A stretch of DNA of 9,219 bases from CAZOIA01 sp964579675 (GTDB taxonomy: Bacteria > Planctomycetota > Phycisphaerae > UBA1845 > PWPN01), in the NCBI GenBank assembly GCA_964579675.1, contig CAZOIA010000212.1:1-9219 (forward strand), written 5' to 3'. This document shows, in pieces, positions 1-6,531 of this stretch (positions within the stretch are counted from its first letter, which is position 1; every line of letters starts with the position of its first letter). The translations under genes and the position numbers were made by a program. The notes beneath the pieces were generated by a model, which was given only the letters and a program-made list of their open reading frames with translations, searched no databases and was not told the DNA's origin.

Positions 1-91
1 CGGGGTTCGGAAAAGCGCGGTGCCGTCCCCTTCTCCGCCCGAAGGTCCCCGCCGGCACTGTCATGCACCCCCAGCGTTGTCCCAGGCTCGT

Positions 92-120
92 TTGTCTTCG
101 GTCCAGCACCTCAGTAGAAT
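92..120 (+). promoter_or_regulatory. Probable sigma70-type promoter of the toxin-antitoxin operon
   Basis: TTGTCT at 92-97 (4 of 6 matches to TTGACA) and TAGAAT at 115-120 (5 of 6 matches to TATAAT) are separated by the ideal 17 nt. The expected transcription start is near 126-128, which coincides with the ATG at 128. The mRNA would therefore be leaderless or nearly so. The -10 box also covers the ATG at 119, so that ATG cannot be the start used from this promoter. This is a match to consensus only. Confidence 0.5.
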
Positions 121-127
121 GACGAGT

Positions 128-319
128 ATGACGTTTCGGGATCTCGTACGGCGTCTCCGCGACGAGGGTTGGATCCTGGCAAGACAGCGAGGAAGTCATA
201 GGCAATTCAAACATCCGACAAGACCCGGCCTGGTCACGGTTGCCGGCAAGCCGCATGATCCGGTACCCCGCGGCACCCTGCGGAATATCGCACGTCAGGC
301 CGGGTGGGAGGATATCTGA
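128..319 (+). CDS. hicA: HicA-like mRNA interferase toxin
   Basis: This 63-residue protein matches the HicA family over its whole length. HicA toxins are small double-stranded-RNA-binding-fold ribonucleases that cut mRNA and are held inactive by HicB. The sequence shows the family pattern: MTFRDL at the N terminus, a GW about residue 15, then RGSHRQFKHP, which carries the catalytic histidine, and a C-terminal GTLRNIARQAG helix. I chose the ATG at 128 because family members begin with this Met and because the upstream in-frame ATG at 119 sits inside the likely -10 box. The TGA shares one base with the ATG of the next gene. The usual HicA size is about 60-80 residues, so it looks intact. Confidence in the family is high; activity is inferred. 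Confidence 0.9.
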   Translation: MTFRDLVRRLRDEGWILARQRGSHRQFKHPTRPGLVTVAGKPHDPVPRGTLRNIARQAGWEDI

Positions 320-528
320 TGGAGTATCTTGTCCTCGTCGAGCAAGAGGGGAACGTGTTCGGGGCTTATCCGCCGGACCTGCCCGGTGTAGGTGTGACGG
401 CAGACAGTGAGGAAGAAGCGATAAGGTTGGTTCGAGAGGCTATCGCATTTCACCTGGAAGGGCTCAGGGCTGAGGGGCAACCTGTTCCTTTGCCAACGTG
501 CAAGGCGCAGGTCGTGCAGGTGAGATGA
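319..528 (+). CDS. hicB: HicB-like antitoxin (short form without DNA-binding domain)
   Basis: A 69-residue protein with the degenerate RNase-H-like HicB fold. It begins MEYLVLVE, followed by an aromatic, glycine-rich strand, the PDLPGVGVTADSEEEA segment typical of the family, and a helix with a conserved-looking AIAFHLEGL. It should bind and neutralise the HicA encoded just upstream. The ATG at 319 is favoured by GGGAGGA at 306-312 with 6 nt spacing, placed inside the end of hicA; a GTG at 304 is a poorer alternative. Many HicB proteins carry a C-terminal helix-turn-helix or ribbon-helix-helix that represses the operon. This one ends soon after the HicB fold, so autoregulation by HicB alone is doubtful. 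Its stop overlaps the likely next start by 4 nt (ATGA). Confidence 0.88.
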   Translation: MEYLVLVEQEGNVFGAYPPDLPGVGVTADSEEEAIRLVREAIAFHLEGLRAEGQPVPLPTCKAQVVQVR

Positions 529-878
529 CGGAGGATGGATTTCGGAATACCACCGTGCGGACCAGGGATCCCCTTGTCACGATCAAACGCTGTGTAATGG
601 CCGATCGGGTTGAGTTCACGGCCAAGGCACGCGACGAGATGCACGCTGACGGATTGACGGTTCAGGAGGTCTTCGAGAGTCTGTTGAGTGCTCAGGGTAT
701 TTACAGGGTGCTGAGGTCACGGAGCCCGCGCCGCGGTGTTCCCGGGGAGCGTCTGTATGTAATCCGGTCGTTTACGTTCGACATGACCGCCGTGTATACG
801 AAGGGAAAACTTGTAAGAGAAAGTGGTGAGCCGATCTTCTACGTGCTGGTCTCCTCAAAACTGGACGTCGAACCATGA
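525..878 (+). CDS. MqsR/DUF4258-like toxin
   Basis: A protein of 117 residues from the ATG at 525, or 93 residues from the ATG at 597. The recognisable domain starts at the second Met: VEFTAKARDEM, a helix with LTVQEVFESLL, a basic segment RSRSPRRG, then strands ERLYVIRSF and a final FYVLVSS. This layout fits the DUF4258 / MqsR-like group of small RelE-fold toxins, which are usually encoded before a YgiT/MqsA-type zinc-finger antitoxin, as here. The family call rests on the partner gene as much as on the sequence. The 525 start is favoured by the ATGA overlap with hicB and an AGGTGAG just upstream. The 597 start fits the domain boundary but has no clear ribosome binding site. RNase activity is inferred, not shown. 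Confidence 0.72.
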   Translation: MTEDGFRNTTVRTRDPLVTIKRCVMADRVEFTAKARDEMHADGLTVQEVFESLLSAQGIYRVLRSRSPRRGVPGERLYVIRSFTFDMTAVYTKGKLVRESGEPIFYVLVSSKLDVEP

Positions 879-1108
879 GTAAGCTGAAGCCCAACCTCTC
901 CCGGTGTCCCACCTGCCACCGCAAGGGCATGCAACGCAAGGTCATGGACGTCGAAGTGGACGGAGGGAAACGGCTTGTTCGCGATATCGAAGTGGACGTG
1001 TGCCCCCACTGCGGCGAGAAGCTGTACGATCCGGCGGCCATGCGCGCGATCGAGGCCGCTCTCTCGTCCCCCCGCCGCCGGCGTCGCACCGCAAAGACGA
1101 AGGTATAG
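875..1108 (+). CDS. YgiT-type zinc-finger antitoxin (MqsA N-terminal-like)
   Basis: A 77-residue protein built around a four-cysteine zinc site: CPTC at residues 11-14 and CPHC at 43-46, separated by a DVEVDGGKRLVRDIEVDV hairpin. This is the YgiT / MqsA N-terminal domain, which in MqsA binds the toxin. The helix-turn-helix of full MqsA (about 131 residues) is absent. Instead the chain ends after an AAMRAIEAAL helix in a strongly basic tail, PRRRRRTAKTKV (66-77), which could contact nucleic acid. The ATG overlaps the toxin stop by 4 nt (ATGA), so the two are translationally coupled. It lies 32 nt before miaB. The family call is confident; neutralisation of the upstream toxin is inferred from the pairing. 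Confidence 0.82.
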   Translation: MSKLKPNLSRCPTCHRKGMQRKVMDVEVDGGKRLVRDIEVDVCPHCGEKLYDPAAMRAIEAALSSPRRRRRTAKTKV

Positions 1109-1140
1109 CCGGAAGGCCGGCGTCTTCGGGGGCACCGGTA

Positions 1141-2613
1141 TTGGCTGAGAAACGGGTCTATCTGGAAACCATGGGCTGCCAGATGAACGTGCTCGACAGC
1201 GAGCTGGTTCTCGGGCAACTCTGCGCGATCGGCTACGGGCCGACCGACGACTACCACTCGGCGGACCTGGTGCTCGTGAACACCTGCAGCGTTCGGCAAC
1301 ATGCCGAGGACAAGGTCTACAGCCGGCTGGGGGAAATTGGCCACGCCAAACCGAAACGCCCCGGCATGATCGTCGGCGTCATCGGATGCATGGCCGAGCG
1401 CGACCACGAAGGCATCCAGCGGCGGGCTCCGCACGTGGACCTGCTCTGCGGGCCCGGGAACCTCAACGAGTTGCCGGCCCTGATCGCCGAGGTCCGTGAA
1501 ACCCGCGGGCGGGGCAATGTGGGCCAGCGAGCGATTGCCCTTGAGCACGATCACTCGCGGAGAAAACCGGCGGCCCAGCGCATTTCGCCCCATGACAGCA
1601 TCGAAGCGTTCGACCTGTCGCGCAGCCCGGCGCCCGGTCGCAGCGTTCTCCAATCGTACGTCCGCGTGCAGCGGGGATGCGACAAGTTCTGCAGCTTCTG
1701 CGTCGTGCCGTTCACCCGTGGTCCCGAACGAAGCCGACCGCCCGATCACGTCGTTCAGGAGGCCAAGAAGCTCGCCGGGCTCGGGGCGAGAGAGATCACG
1801 TTGCTGGGCCAGACGGTCAACAGCTATTCCTACGCCGGGAACCGCCGGACCGTGCGCTTTGCCGAGCTTCTGGAGCGCGTCCACGGCGTCGAGGGCATCG
1901 AGCGTCTCCGCTTCGTCACCAGTTACCCCGGAGATTTCACCGACGACATCCTCGAAGCGATGCGCGACCTGCCCAAGCTGTGCGAGTACCTGCACCTGCC
2001 GGCGCAAAGCGGATCTAACACCGTCCTTGAGCGCATGAGACGACAGTACACCGTCGAGCAGTACACTGACCTGATCGACCGGGCCCGGTCGATCGTGCCG
2101 GGAATCTCGCTGGCCGGCGATTTCATCGTCGGCTTTCCCGGCGAGACCGACCGGGAGCACGCTGCGACCCTCGCCCTTGTCGAGCGGATCCGCTACAAGA
2201 GCATCTACATGTTCATGTACTCGCAGCGTCCGGGCACGGTGGCGGATCGTCGTCTGATCGACGATGTCCCGGACGAGGTCAAGCGCCGCCGGCACGCGGA
2301 GCTGATGGCCCTGCAGAAGCGGATTTCACTGACCCACCACCAGCCCATGATCGGCGACGAGGTCGAGGTGCTCGTTGAGGGCCACAGCAAGGCGGCAGTC
2401 AAAGCCCGGCAGGGCCAAGGGCGCCAGGTCTCCTGGCGCCGAACCGACCAGCTCACCGGCCGAACCCGCGGCGACGAGATCGTCGTGTTCACCGGGCCGG
2501 AATCCCTGATCGGCCGGTTCGTTGCCGTCAAGATCACCGCCGCGACGGCCCTCACCCTGCACGGTGCGGTCGTGCCTGCGTCCGACTCGCTCAGATCACT
2601 GGCGATCGCGTGA
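1141..2613 (+). CDS. miaB: tRNA-2-methylthio-N6-dimethylallyladenosine synthase MiaB
   Basis: A 490-residue radical-SAM methylthiotransferase that adds the 2-methylthio group to i6A37 of tRNAs reading UNN codons. The N-terminal UPF0004 domain carries the three auxiliary-cluster cysteines: C13 (TMGCQMN), C49 (VNTCSVR) and C83 (IGCMAER). The radical-SAM motif is C180-C184-C187 (RGCDKFCSFC), followed by VVPFTRGPERSR. The TIM-barrel part includes LGQTVNSY, HLPAQSGS and DFIVGFPGE. A C-terminal TRAM domain covers roughly residues 400-475. No ATG lies upstream of the GCQMN motif except one that would run through the antitoxin gene in another frame. The TTG at 1141 places the first motif at the normal distance from the N terminus, though its ribosome binding site is weak. 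MiaB is preferred over other methylthiotransferases (MtaB, RimO) because of TMGCQMN and CSFCVVPFTRG. Confidence 0.95.
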   Translation: MAEKRVYLETMGCQMNVLDSELVLGQLCAIGYGPTDDYHSADLVLVNTCSVRQHAEDKVYSRLGEIGHAKPKRPGMIVGVIGCMAERDHEGIQRRAPHVDLLCGPGNLNELPALIAEVRETRGRGNVGQRAIALEHDHSRRKPAAQRISPHDSIEAFDLSRSPAPGRSVLQSYVRVQRGCDKFCSFCVVPFTRGPERSRPPDHVVQEAKKLAGLGAREITLLGQTVNSYSYAGNRRTVRFAELLERVHGVEGIERLRFVTSYPGDFTDDILEAMRDLPKLCEYLHLPAQSGSNTVLERMRRQYTVEQYTDLIDRARSIVPGISLAGDFIVGFPGETDREHAATLALVERIRYKSIYMFMYSQRPGTVADRRLIDDVPDEVKRRRHAELMALQKRISLTHHQPMIGDEVEVLVEGHSKAAVKARQGQGRQVSWRRTDQLTGRTRGDEIVVFTGPESLIGRFVAVKITAATALTLHGAVVPASDSLRSLAIA

Positions 2614-2638
2614 CAATTCCGGTACCTTTCGCAGCACC

Positions 2639-3319
2639 ATGATCATTACCATCGACGGGCCGGCCGGGTCGGGCAAATCGACCGCCGCTCGCAAGCTGGC
2701 GGCCGCCCTGGAGATACCCTATCTCGACACCGGCGCGATGTACCGGGCCCTCGCCCTCAAGGCATTGAGCACCGGCACGTCGTTCGACGATCCCGAGGCC
2801 CTCGTGCAACTGGCCAGGTCTACCGACATCCACTTGGACTGCGGGCCCACGCACGTCCGCGTGATCATGGACTCCCACGACGTGAGCGAGGCGATCCGGT
2901 CGATGCGGGTCAACCAGCACACCAACGCCGTAGCCCGCGTGCAGGGGGTGCGGGAGGTGCTGGTTGAGAAGCAGCGGGAGATCGGGCGCCGGCTCGGGTC
3001 GCTCGTTACCGAGGGGCGCGACCAGGGCAGTGTCGTCTTTCCGCAGGCAGACGTGAAGTTCGTTCTCGATGCCGCCGACACCCGGCGGGCTGAACGCCGG
3101 TATCACGACCTGCTCGCCGACGGAGAGGACGCCACCCTCGAGGAAGTGCTCGAGAACATCCGACAACGTGACGACAACGACCAATCCCAGTGGGCCCCGC
3201 TGCTCAGGCCGGGCAAAGCGGTTCGGATCGACACCACGAACATGACGATCAGCGAAGTGTTGGACCGGATGCAGAGGGAGATTCGGCGCCGCCGGCCCCG
3301 AGGGGCAGCCACCTCATAA
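2639..3319 (+). CDS. cmk: Cytidylate (CMP/dCMP) kinase
   Basis: A 226-residue cytosolic nucleoside monophosphate kinase that phosphorylates CMP and dCMP with ATP in pyrimidine salvage and recycling. The P-loop is GPAGSGKST (7-15), followed by YLDTGAMYRALALKAL, which is characteristic of bacterial Cmk. The middle region carries VTEGRDQGSVVFPQADVKF, corresponding to the GRDMGTVVFP motif of the E. coli enzyme with Met replaced by Gln. The lid and C-terminal part contain RRAERR and RDDNDQSQ, then the closing DTTNMTISEVL. Length is normal for the family (about 225). The ATG at 2639 is chosen because the protein starts directly with the first strand (MIITIDGP); there is no strong ribosome binding site. 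It starts 25 nt after miaB, so the two may be cotranscribed. Confidence 0.96.
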   Translation: MIITIDGPAGSGKSTAARKLAAALEIPYLDTGAMYRALALKALSTGTSFDDPEALVQLARSTDIHLDCGPTHVRVIMDSHDVSEAIRSMRVNQHTNAVARVQGVREVLVEKQREIGRRLGSLVTEGRDQGSVVFPQADVKFVLDAADTRRAERRYHDLLADGEDATLEEVLENIRQRDDNDQSQWAPLLRPGKAVRIDTTNMTISEVLDRMQREIRRRRPRGAATS

Positions 3320-3409
3320 CCTCCTTCGGCTGCAATCGCGAGAGTCTGAAACCGCAGATTAACCCCGATGAGGCTGAAAGTGAAAGGCAAGAGGTGAAGG
3401 ACACTGAAC

Positions 3410-4063
3410 ATGCGACTGTACTACCGTTTCTGTCGCTTCCTCTGCCAATGGGCGGCGGTGTTGTACCTGAAAGCGCGCTGTCACGGCGTGCGTCACGTTC
3501 CGCCCGCAGGTGGTGTGTTGCTCGTGTGCAACCATCAGAGTTTCCTGGACCCGGTTCTGGCGACGATGGCTTTGCCTCGGGAAAGCACGTACATGGCCCG
3601 GGACTCGTTGTTCGGCAACCGGCTCTTCAGAAAGCTCATCGAATCCCTGAACGCGTTCCCCGTCCGGCGGGGCGCCGCCGATCTGGCCGCCGTCAAGGAA
3701 TCGCTCCGCCGGCTCAAGCGGGGCATGGTGCTGGTGGTGTTCCCCGAGGGAACGCGCACCGCGGACGGACGAATCCACCCCATGCTGCCGGGGCCCGGCG
3801 CGATCGCCAAGAAAGCCCGGGTCCCGATTGTGCCTGTGCTGATCGACGGCGCGTTCCAGGCCTGGCCGAAGAACTGCCTGCTGCCCCGGCGCGGGGACGT
3901 CGTGATCGAGTACGGGACCGCGATCATGCCGGAGGAATGTGCCCGTTTGACGGCCGACGAGCTGATGGAGCTGATCCGCCACCGCCTGGCCGCCATGCAG
4001 CTAAGATGGCATAGCCGATTGCCGCAGCGACGTCTAAAATGGTATTCGTCAAATGCTCAATGA
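3410..4063 (+). CDS. plsC: 1-acyl-sn-glycerol-3-phosphate acyltransferase (PlsC family)
   Basis: A 217-residue PlsC-type acyltransferase that would acylate lysophosphatidic acid to phosphatidic acid at the membrane. The catalytic HX4D is H42 to D47 (NHQSFLDP). The acceptor-binding motif FPEGTR is at 111-116, and a third block, VPIVPVLIDGA, follows. The N-terminal 20 residues (LYYRFCRFLCQWAAVLYL) are hydrophobic and amphipathic, suiting membrane attachment. The last 20 or so residues (RWHSRLPQRRLKWYSS) are basic and lack family similarity that I recognise. The ATG at 3410 has GAAGGA at 3396-3401 about 8 nt upstream. It lies between cmk and ispH, a gene order I recall from several bacterial phyla. 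Exact acyl-donor and acceptor specificity cannot be read from the sequence. Confidence 0.93.
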   Translation: MRLYYRFCRFLCQWAAVLYLKARCHGVRHVPPAGGVLLVCNHQSFLDPVLATMALPRESTYMARDSLFGNRLFRKLIESLNAFPVRRGAADLAAVKESLRRLKRGMVLVVFPEGTRTADGRIHPMLPGPGAIAKKARVPIVPVLIDGAFQAWPKNCLLPRRGDVVIEYGTAIMPEECARLTADELMELIRHRLAAMQLRWHSRLPQRRLKWYSSNAQ

Positions 4064-4084
4064 TGAACGATGAATGATGAATGC
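4060..4084 (+). repeat. ATGA-rich short repeat between plsC and ispH
   Basis: The stop of plsC runs into a low-complexity stretch in which ATGATGAA-like units recur (ATGATGAAC, GATGAATGATGAATG). It creates several in-frame ATG codons upstream of ispH that have no good ribosome binding site. No function is evident. It may be a simple slippage repeat. Confidence 0.5.
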
Positions 4085-4157
4085 GGGAGGCCCGTTGCGG
4101 ACGGCTTGTTGCCGGCTTTCGGGCAGCCTGGCCCGCTTGAGTGCAGAGAGGATTGCG

Positions 4158-5015
4158 GTGGAAGTGAAGCTTGCCAGGAAGCGCGGATTCTGTTTCGGCG
4201 TCGAGGACGCGATCGAGTTGGCGGAGCGAACGATCAAAGAGAACGAGCCAGGCTGCGTAGTGGCCCTCGGACCGGTGATTCACAACCGCCAGGTGGTCGA
4301 ACGCCTGGAGGAGGCCGGCCTGAACCAGTCCGCAGACCTGGAAAACGTCGGCCCGGATACGACCGTGTTGATCCGCTCACACGGTGCCGCTCCCGAGACC
4401 TATGCCCGGGCGGCGCAGCGCGGGATTCCCATCGTGGACGCTACCTGTGTGCTGGTCAAACGCGCCCAGACCGTCGTCAGGCAACTGCACGAAGAGGGCT
4501 ACCAGGTAGTGATGATCGGCGATGCCCAGCATCCCGAGGTCAAGGGCGTGATCGGCTACGCCCCGAACGTGATCGTGGTGGACGACGAAGAGGACCTGCC
4601 CGCCAGGCTGCCGAGACGCGGCAAGCTGGGCGTGGTCGCCCAGACGACACATGCCCCGGAGCACGTCGCAAGCATGATCGGTGCCATTGCCGCCCTGCCT
4701 TTTCAGGAGCTTAAGATCGTCAACACTCTCTGCCTGGAGGTGGTCCGCCGGCAGGAGGCCGCCGTCGAGTTAGCCAAGCAGGTGGACGTGATGTTCGTGC
4801 TCGGCGGACTGCAGTCTGCGAACACGCGCGAGCTGGCCCGGCTCTGCAAGGAGGAGGGCGTCCGGACGTTTCACCTGGAGACCTGGGCTGATTTCAGGCC
4901 CGAGATGGGGGCCGGCTGCAAGGTCGCCGGCGTCACCGCCGGGGCATCCACCCCTGACGACATCATCAATGAGTTCGCCGAGAACCTCCGGGCGTTCGAG
5001 CCACCGCGCAACTGA
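4158..5015 (+). CDS. ispH: 4-hydroxy-3-methylbut-2-enyl diphosphate reductase
   Basis: IspH/LytB reduces HMBPP to IPP and DMAPP using an Fe-S cluster, ending the MEP isoprenoid pathway. Counting from the GTG at 4158 (285 residues), the three cluster cysteines are C12 (RGFCFGV), C97 (DATCVLV) and C192 (NTLCLEV). Substrate-site histidines correspond to H42 (VIHN), H75 (RSHG) and H125 (QHPEV), with E127 as the proton-relay glutamate. QTT (162-164) and GVTAGAST near the end are also present. The usual SSN motif reads S220-A-N222, and the usual C-x-AT after the third cysteine reads C-LEV, so it is a divergent member. GTG 4158 is chosen because GAGAGGA (4145-4151) lies upstream and the protein then begins at the first strand. 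An ATG at 4074 would add 28 residues with no family similarity. Confidence 0.93.
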   Translation: MEVKLARKRGFCFGVEDAIELAERTIKENEPGCVVALGPVIHNRQVVERLEEAGLNQSADLENVGPDTTVLIRSHGAAPETYARAAQRGIPIVDATCVLVKRAQTVVRQLHEEGYQVVMIGDAQHPEVKGVIGYAPNVIVVDDEEDLPARLPRRGKLGVVAQTTHAPEHVASMIGAIAALPFQELKIVNTLCLEVVRRQEAAVELAKQVDVMFVLGGLQSANTRELARLCKEEGVRTFHLETWADFRPEMGAGCKVAGVTAGASTPDDIINEFAENLRAFEPPRN

Positions 5016-5020
5016 ACAGA

Positions 5021-5097
5021 GCCGCTTGCGGCTTCGCGAAGCCGACACGTTTCCCTGAAGTCGCAACGAGACCGGGCCGCTTGCGGCTTCGCGACGC
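5021..5097. repeat. Paired GC-rich hairpin repeats downstream of ispH
   Basis: The 19-mer GCCGCTTGCGGCTTCGCGA occurs at 5021-5039 and again at 5076-5094, a 55-nt period. Each copy contains a hairpin GCCGC-TT-GCGGC. The first copy also runs into the perfect 14-nt palindrome GGCTTCGCGAAGCC (5030-5043), so two overlapping, mutually exclusive hairpins are possible. With no T-run it is not a textbook intrinsic terminator, but it may end or stabilise the ispH transcript. The second copy overlaps a candidate -35 box of the next gene. It could also be a dispersed REP-like repeat. Confidence 0.6.
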
Positions 5098-5110
5098 CAG
5101 AGAGTAGAAT
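5081..5110 (+). promoter_or_regulatory. Candidate promoter of the Gfo/Idh/MocA oxidoreductase gene
   Basis: TTGCGG (5081-5086) and TAGAAT (5105-5110) are 18 nt apart. The -10 hexamer is identical to the one before hicA, and both are embedded in AGTAGAATG. The -35 lies inside the second GC-rich repeat, so hairpin formation or a repeat-binding protein could affect it. The leader would be about 85 nt and contains the direct repeat ACCGTCAAG at 5117-5125 and 5142-5150 (25-nt period). The -35 match is weak. Confidence 0.35.
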
Positions 5111-5200
5111 GCCGGTACCGTCAAGGTCTGCTGCGGGGCTCACCGTCAAGCGAGTTCTCCCGCTCGCTGCCCAGTGCACTCATCCCGGAAGGAGTTGTCA

Positions 5201-6481
5201 ATGTCGTCTGACTGCCCATCGAACAGACCCATTTTGCGTCGGGATTTCCTGAAGCAATCGGTCGCCACTGCCGGTGTGCTGGCTGCCGGTTGTCGGACGC
5301 CGCCCCAGCCCGTCGCCCGGGCCGGGCCCGGCAAGGTCCTCGGGGCCAACGAGCGTATCCGGCTGGGCATCATCGGGTGCGGGGGATTGGGAACAGGCTT
5401 CCACATCCCCAAGCTGCTCGAGCTCAGCAAAGACAAGAAATACAACGTCGAGTTGGCCGCGGTGTGCGACATATACGAGCCCCGCAAGCAAAGGGCCAAA
5501 GAGAAAAGCGGCGCCGAGCTGTTCCACGACTACCGCAAGATGCTTGATCGCCAGGACATCCATGGGGTCGTGATCGTCACGCCCGACCACTGGCACGCCA
5601 AGATGACGCTCGACGCCATGGCCTCGGGCAAGGACGTCCACGTGGAGAAGCCCATGACCCTCTACTGGGAAGAGGCCAGGCAGGTCCACCAAACCGCCGA
5701 GCGGCTCAAGCGCGTGGTGCAGGTCGGGGCAGAGGGTACGGCCCGCGGCATCTTCTGGCAGGCCAATCGAGTCATTGAAGATGGGACGATCGGCAAGGTC
5801 GTCTGGGTGACGGGCGGCGTCTACCGGAACAACCCCGCCGGCGACTGGAACTACCCGATCGATGCCGCCTGCACGCCCAGGACGCTGGACTGGGACGCCT
5901 TCCTCGGACCGGCCCCCAAGAGGCCCTTCGACCCCGAGCGCTATTTCCGGTACCGCAAGTACTGGGACTACTCGGGCGGAGTCGCCCACGACCTGATCGC
6001 TCACACCCTGTCCGCCCTCCAGATCTGTACGGGCCCGGAGTTCCCCGTGCGGGTCAGTGCCGCCGGGGGTATCTACGTCCATCATGACCGTGAGACGCCC
6101 GATACGTTCAGTATGCAGGTGGAGTATCCCAGCCAGTACGTCGCGACCCTGTTCTGCACACAGACCACCGAGCAGGGCGTCGAGATGGCGATCCGAGGTG
6201 AAAAAGGCACCGTTCGCTTTACCCCCGCCCAGGCCAAGCCCCGCAAGGTGTTCGTCACCCCCGAGCCCCCCTACGCTCATGATATGAAGGCCTTCACGCT
6301 CGTTGAGGAGCCCCAGCCCGGCCATGACGAAAACTTCATCGAGTGCATGCGAACGCGGGCCAGGCCCTATTGCGATGCTCTGACCGGCTACAAGGTGATG
6401 GTCGCCCTGGGCTTGGCCGTCCGAAGCTGGCGCGAGGGGAAAATGTTCACCTTCGATCCGGCCAGGCAGGAGGCAGTCTAG
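5201..6481 (+). CDS. Gfo/Idh/MocA family oxidoreductase with Tat signal
   Basis: A 426-residue NAD(P)-dependent dehydrogenase of the Gfo/Idh/MocA superfamily, whose members oxidise sugars, inositols or sugar acids, or act as GH109-like glycosidases. A twin-arginine signal is at residues 13-17 (RRDFL), followed by a hydrophobic AAG-C at 28-31 that might be an atypical lipobox. The Rossmann motif GCGGLG is at 59-64. The conserved EKP is at 149-151 (HVEKPM). A GGVAHDLIAH block (259-268) supplies the likely catalytic and substrate-site Asp/His. The ATG at 5201 has an excellent GGAAGGAG (5187-5194) with 6 nt spacing. It appears monocistronic. Secreted members are very numerous in Planctomycetota, where they are linked to breakdown of complex sugars. 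The substrate cannot be read from sequence. Confidence 0.9.
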   Translation: MSSDCPSNRPILRRDFLKQSVATAGVLAAGCRTPPQPVARAGPGKVLGANERIRLGIIGCGGLGTGFHIPKLLELSKDKKYNVELAAVCDIYEPRKQRAKEKSGAELFHDYRKMLDRQDIHGVVIVTPDHWHAKMTLDAMASGKDVHVEKPMTLYWEEARQVHQTAERLKRVVQVGAEGTARGIFWQANRVIEDGTIGKVVWVTGGVYRNNPAGDWNYPIDAACTPRTLDWDAFLGPAPKRPFDPERYFRYRKYWDYSGGVAHDLIAHTLSALQICTGPEFPVRVSAAGGIYVHHDRETPDTFSMQVEYPSQYVATLFCTQTTEQGVEMAIRGEKGTVRFTPAQAKPRKVFVTPEPPYAHDMKAFTLVEEPQPGHDENFIECMRTRARPYCDALTGYKVMVALGLAVRSWREGKMFTFDPARQEAV

Positions 6482-6503
6482 TCCTTGACCAAGCGTGATC
6501 TTT

Positions 6504-6525
6504 GCGGTTTTCACGCGGTTTTCTC
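6504..6525. repeat. 11-nt tandem repeat upstream of the RHS module
   Basis: GCGGTTTTCAC (6504-6514) is followed directly by GCGGTTTTCTC (6515-6525), 10 of 11 identical. The period is about one helical turn, which would suit a pair of protein contacts on one DNA face. It lies between the oxidoreductase stop and the inverted repeat that precedes the RHS gene. Confidence 0.5.
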
Positions 6526-6531
6526 AAAAAG

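Noticed and set aside
1..91. Leading stretch before the toxin-antitoxin promoter
   Set aside because: I see GC-rich sequence with no gene start, RNA gene or repeat that I could support; it may be the end of something outside the window.
20..127. N-terminal extension of HicA from the ATG at 20 or 119
   Set aside because: The extra residues are Pro/Ser-rich with no family similarity, there is no ribosome binding site, and the probable promoter lies within them.
772..2295. Long minus-strand open frame (507 codons) opposite miaB
   Set aside because: It is the complement of the clearly conserved MiaB reading frame. In GC-rich DNA the antisense frame stays open by chance, and the translation shows no domain.
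3320..3409. Gap between cmk and plsC as a site for a terminator, promoter or small gene
   Set aside because: No convincing hairpin with T-run, no good -35/-10 pair and no small ORF with a ribosome binding site other than that of plsC.
4060..4084. Short CRISPR-like or microsatellite array
   Set aside because: Only a few ATGA-rich units, with no spacers and no constant repeat length, so it is recorded only as a low-complexity repeat.
5198..6514. Long minus-strand open frame (438 codons) opposite the oxidoreductase
   Set aside because: Same cause: the + strand encodes a full Gfo/Idh/MocA protein with signal, Rossmann and EKP motifs, and the antisense product is composition-driven.
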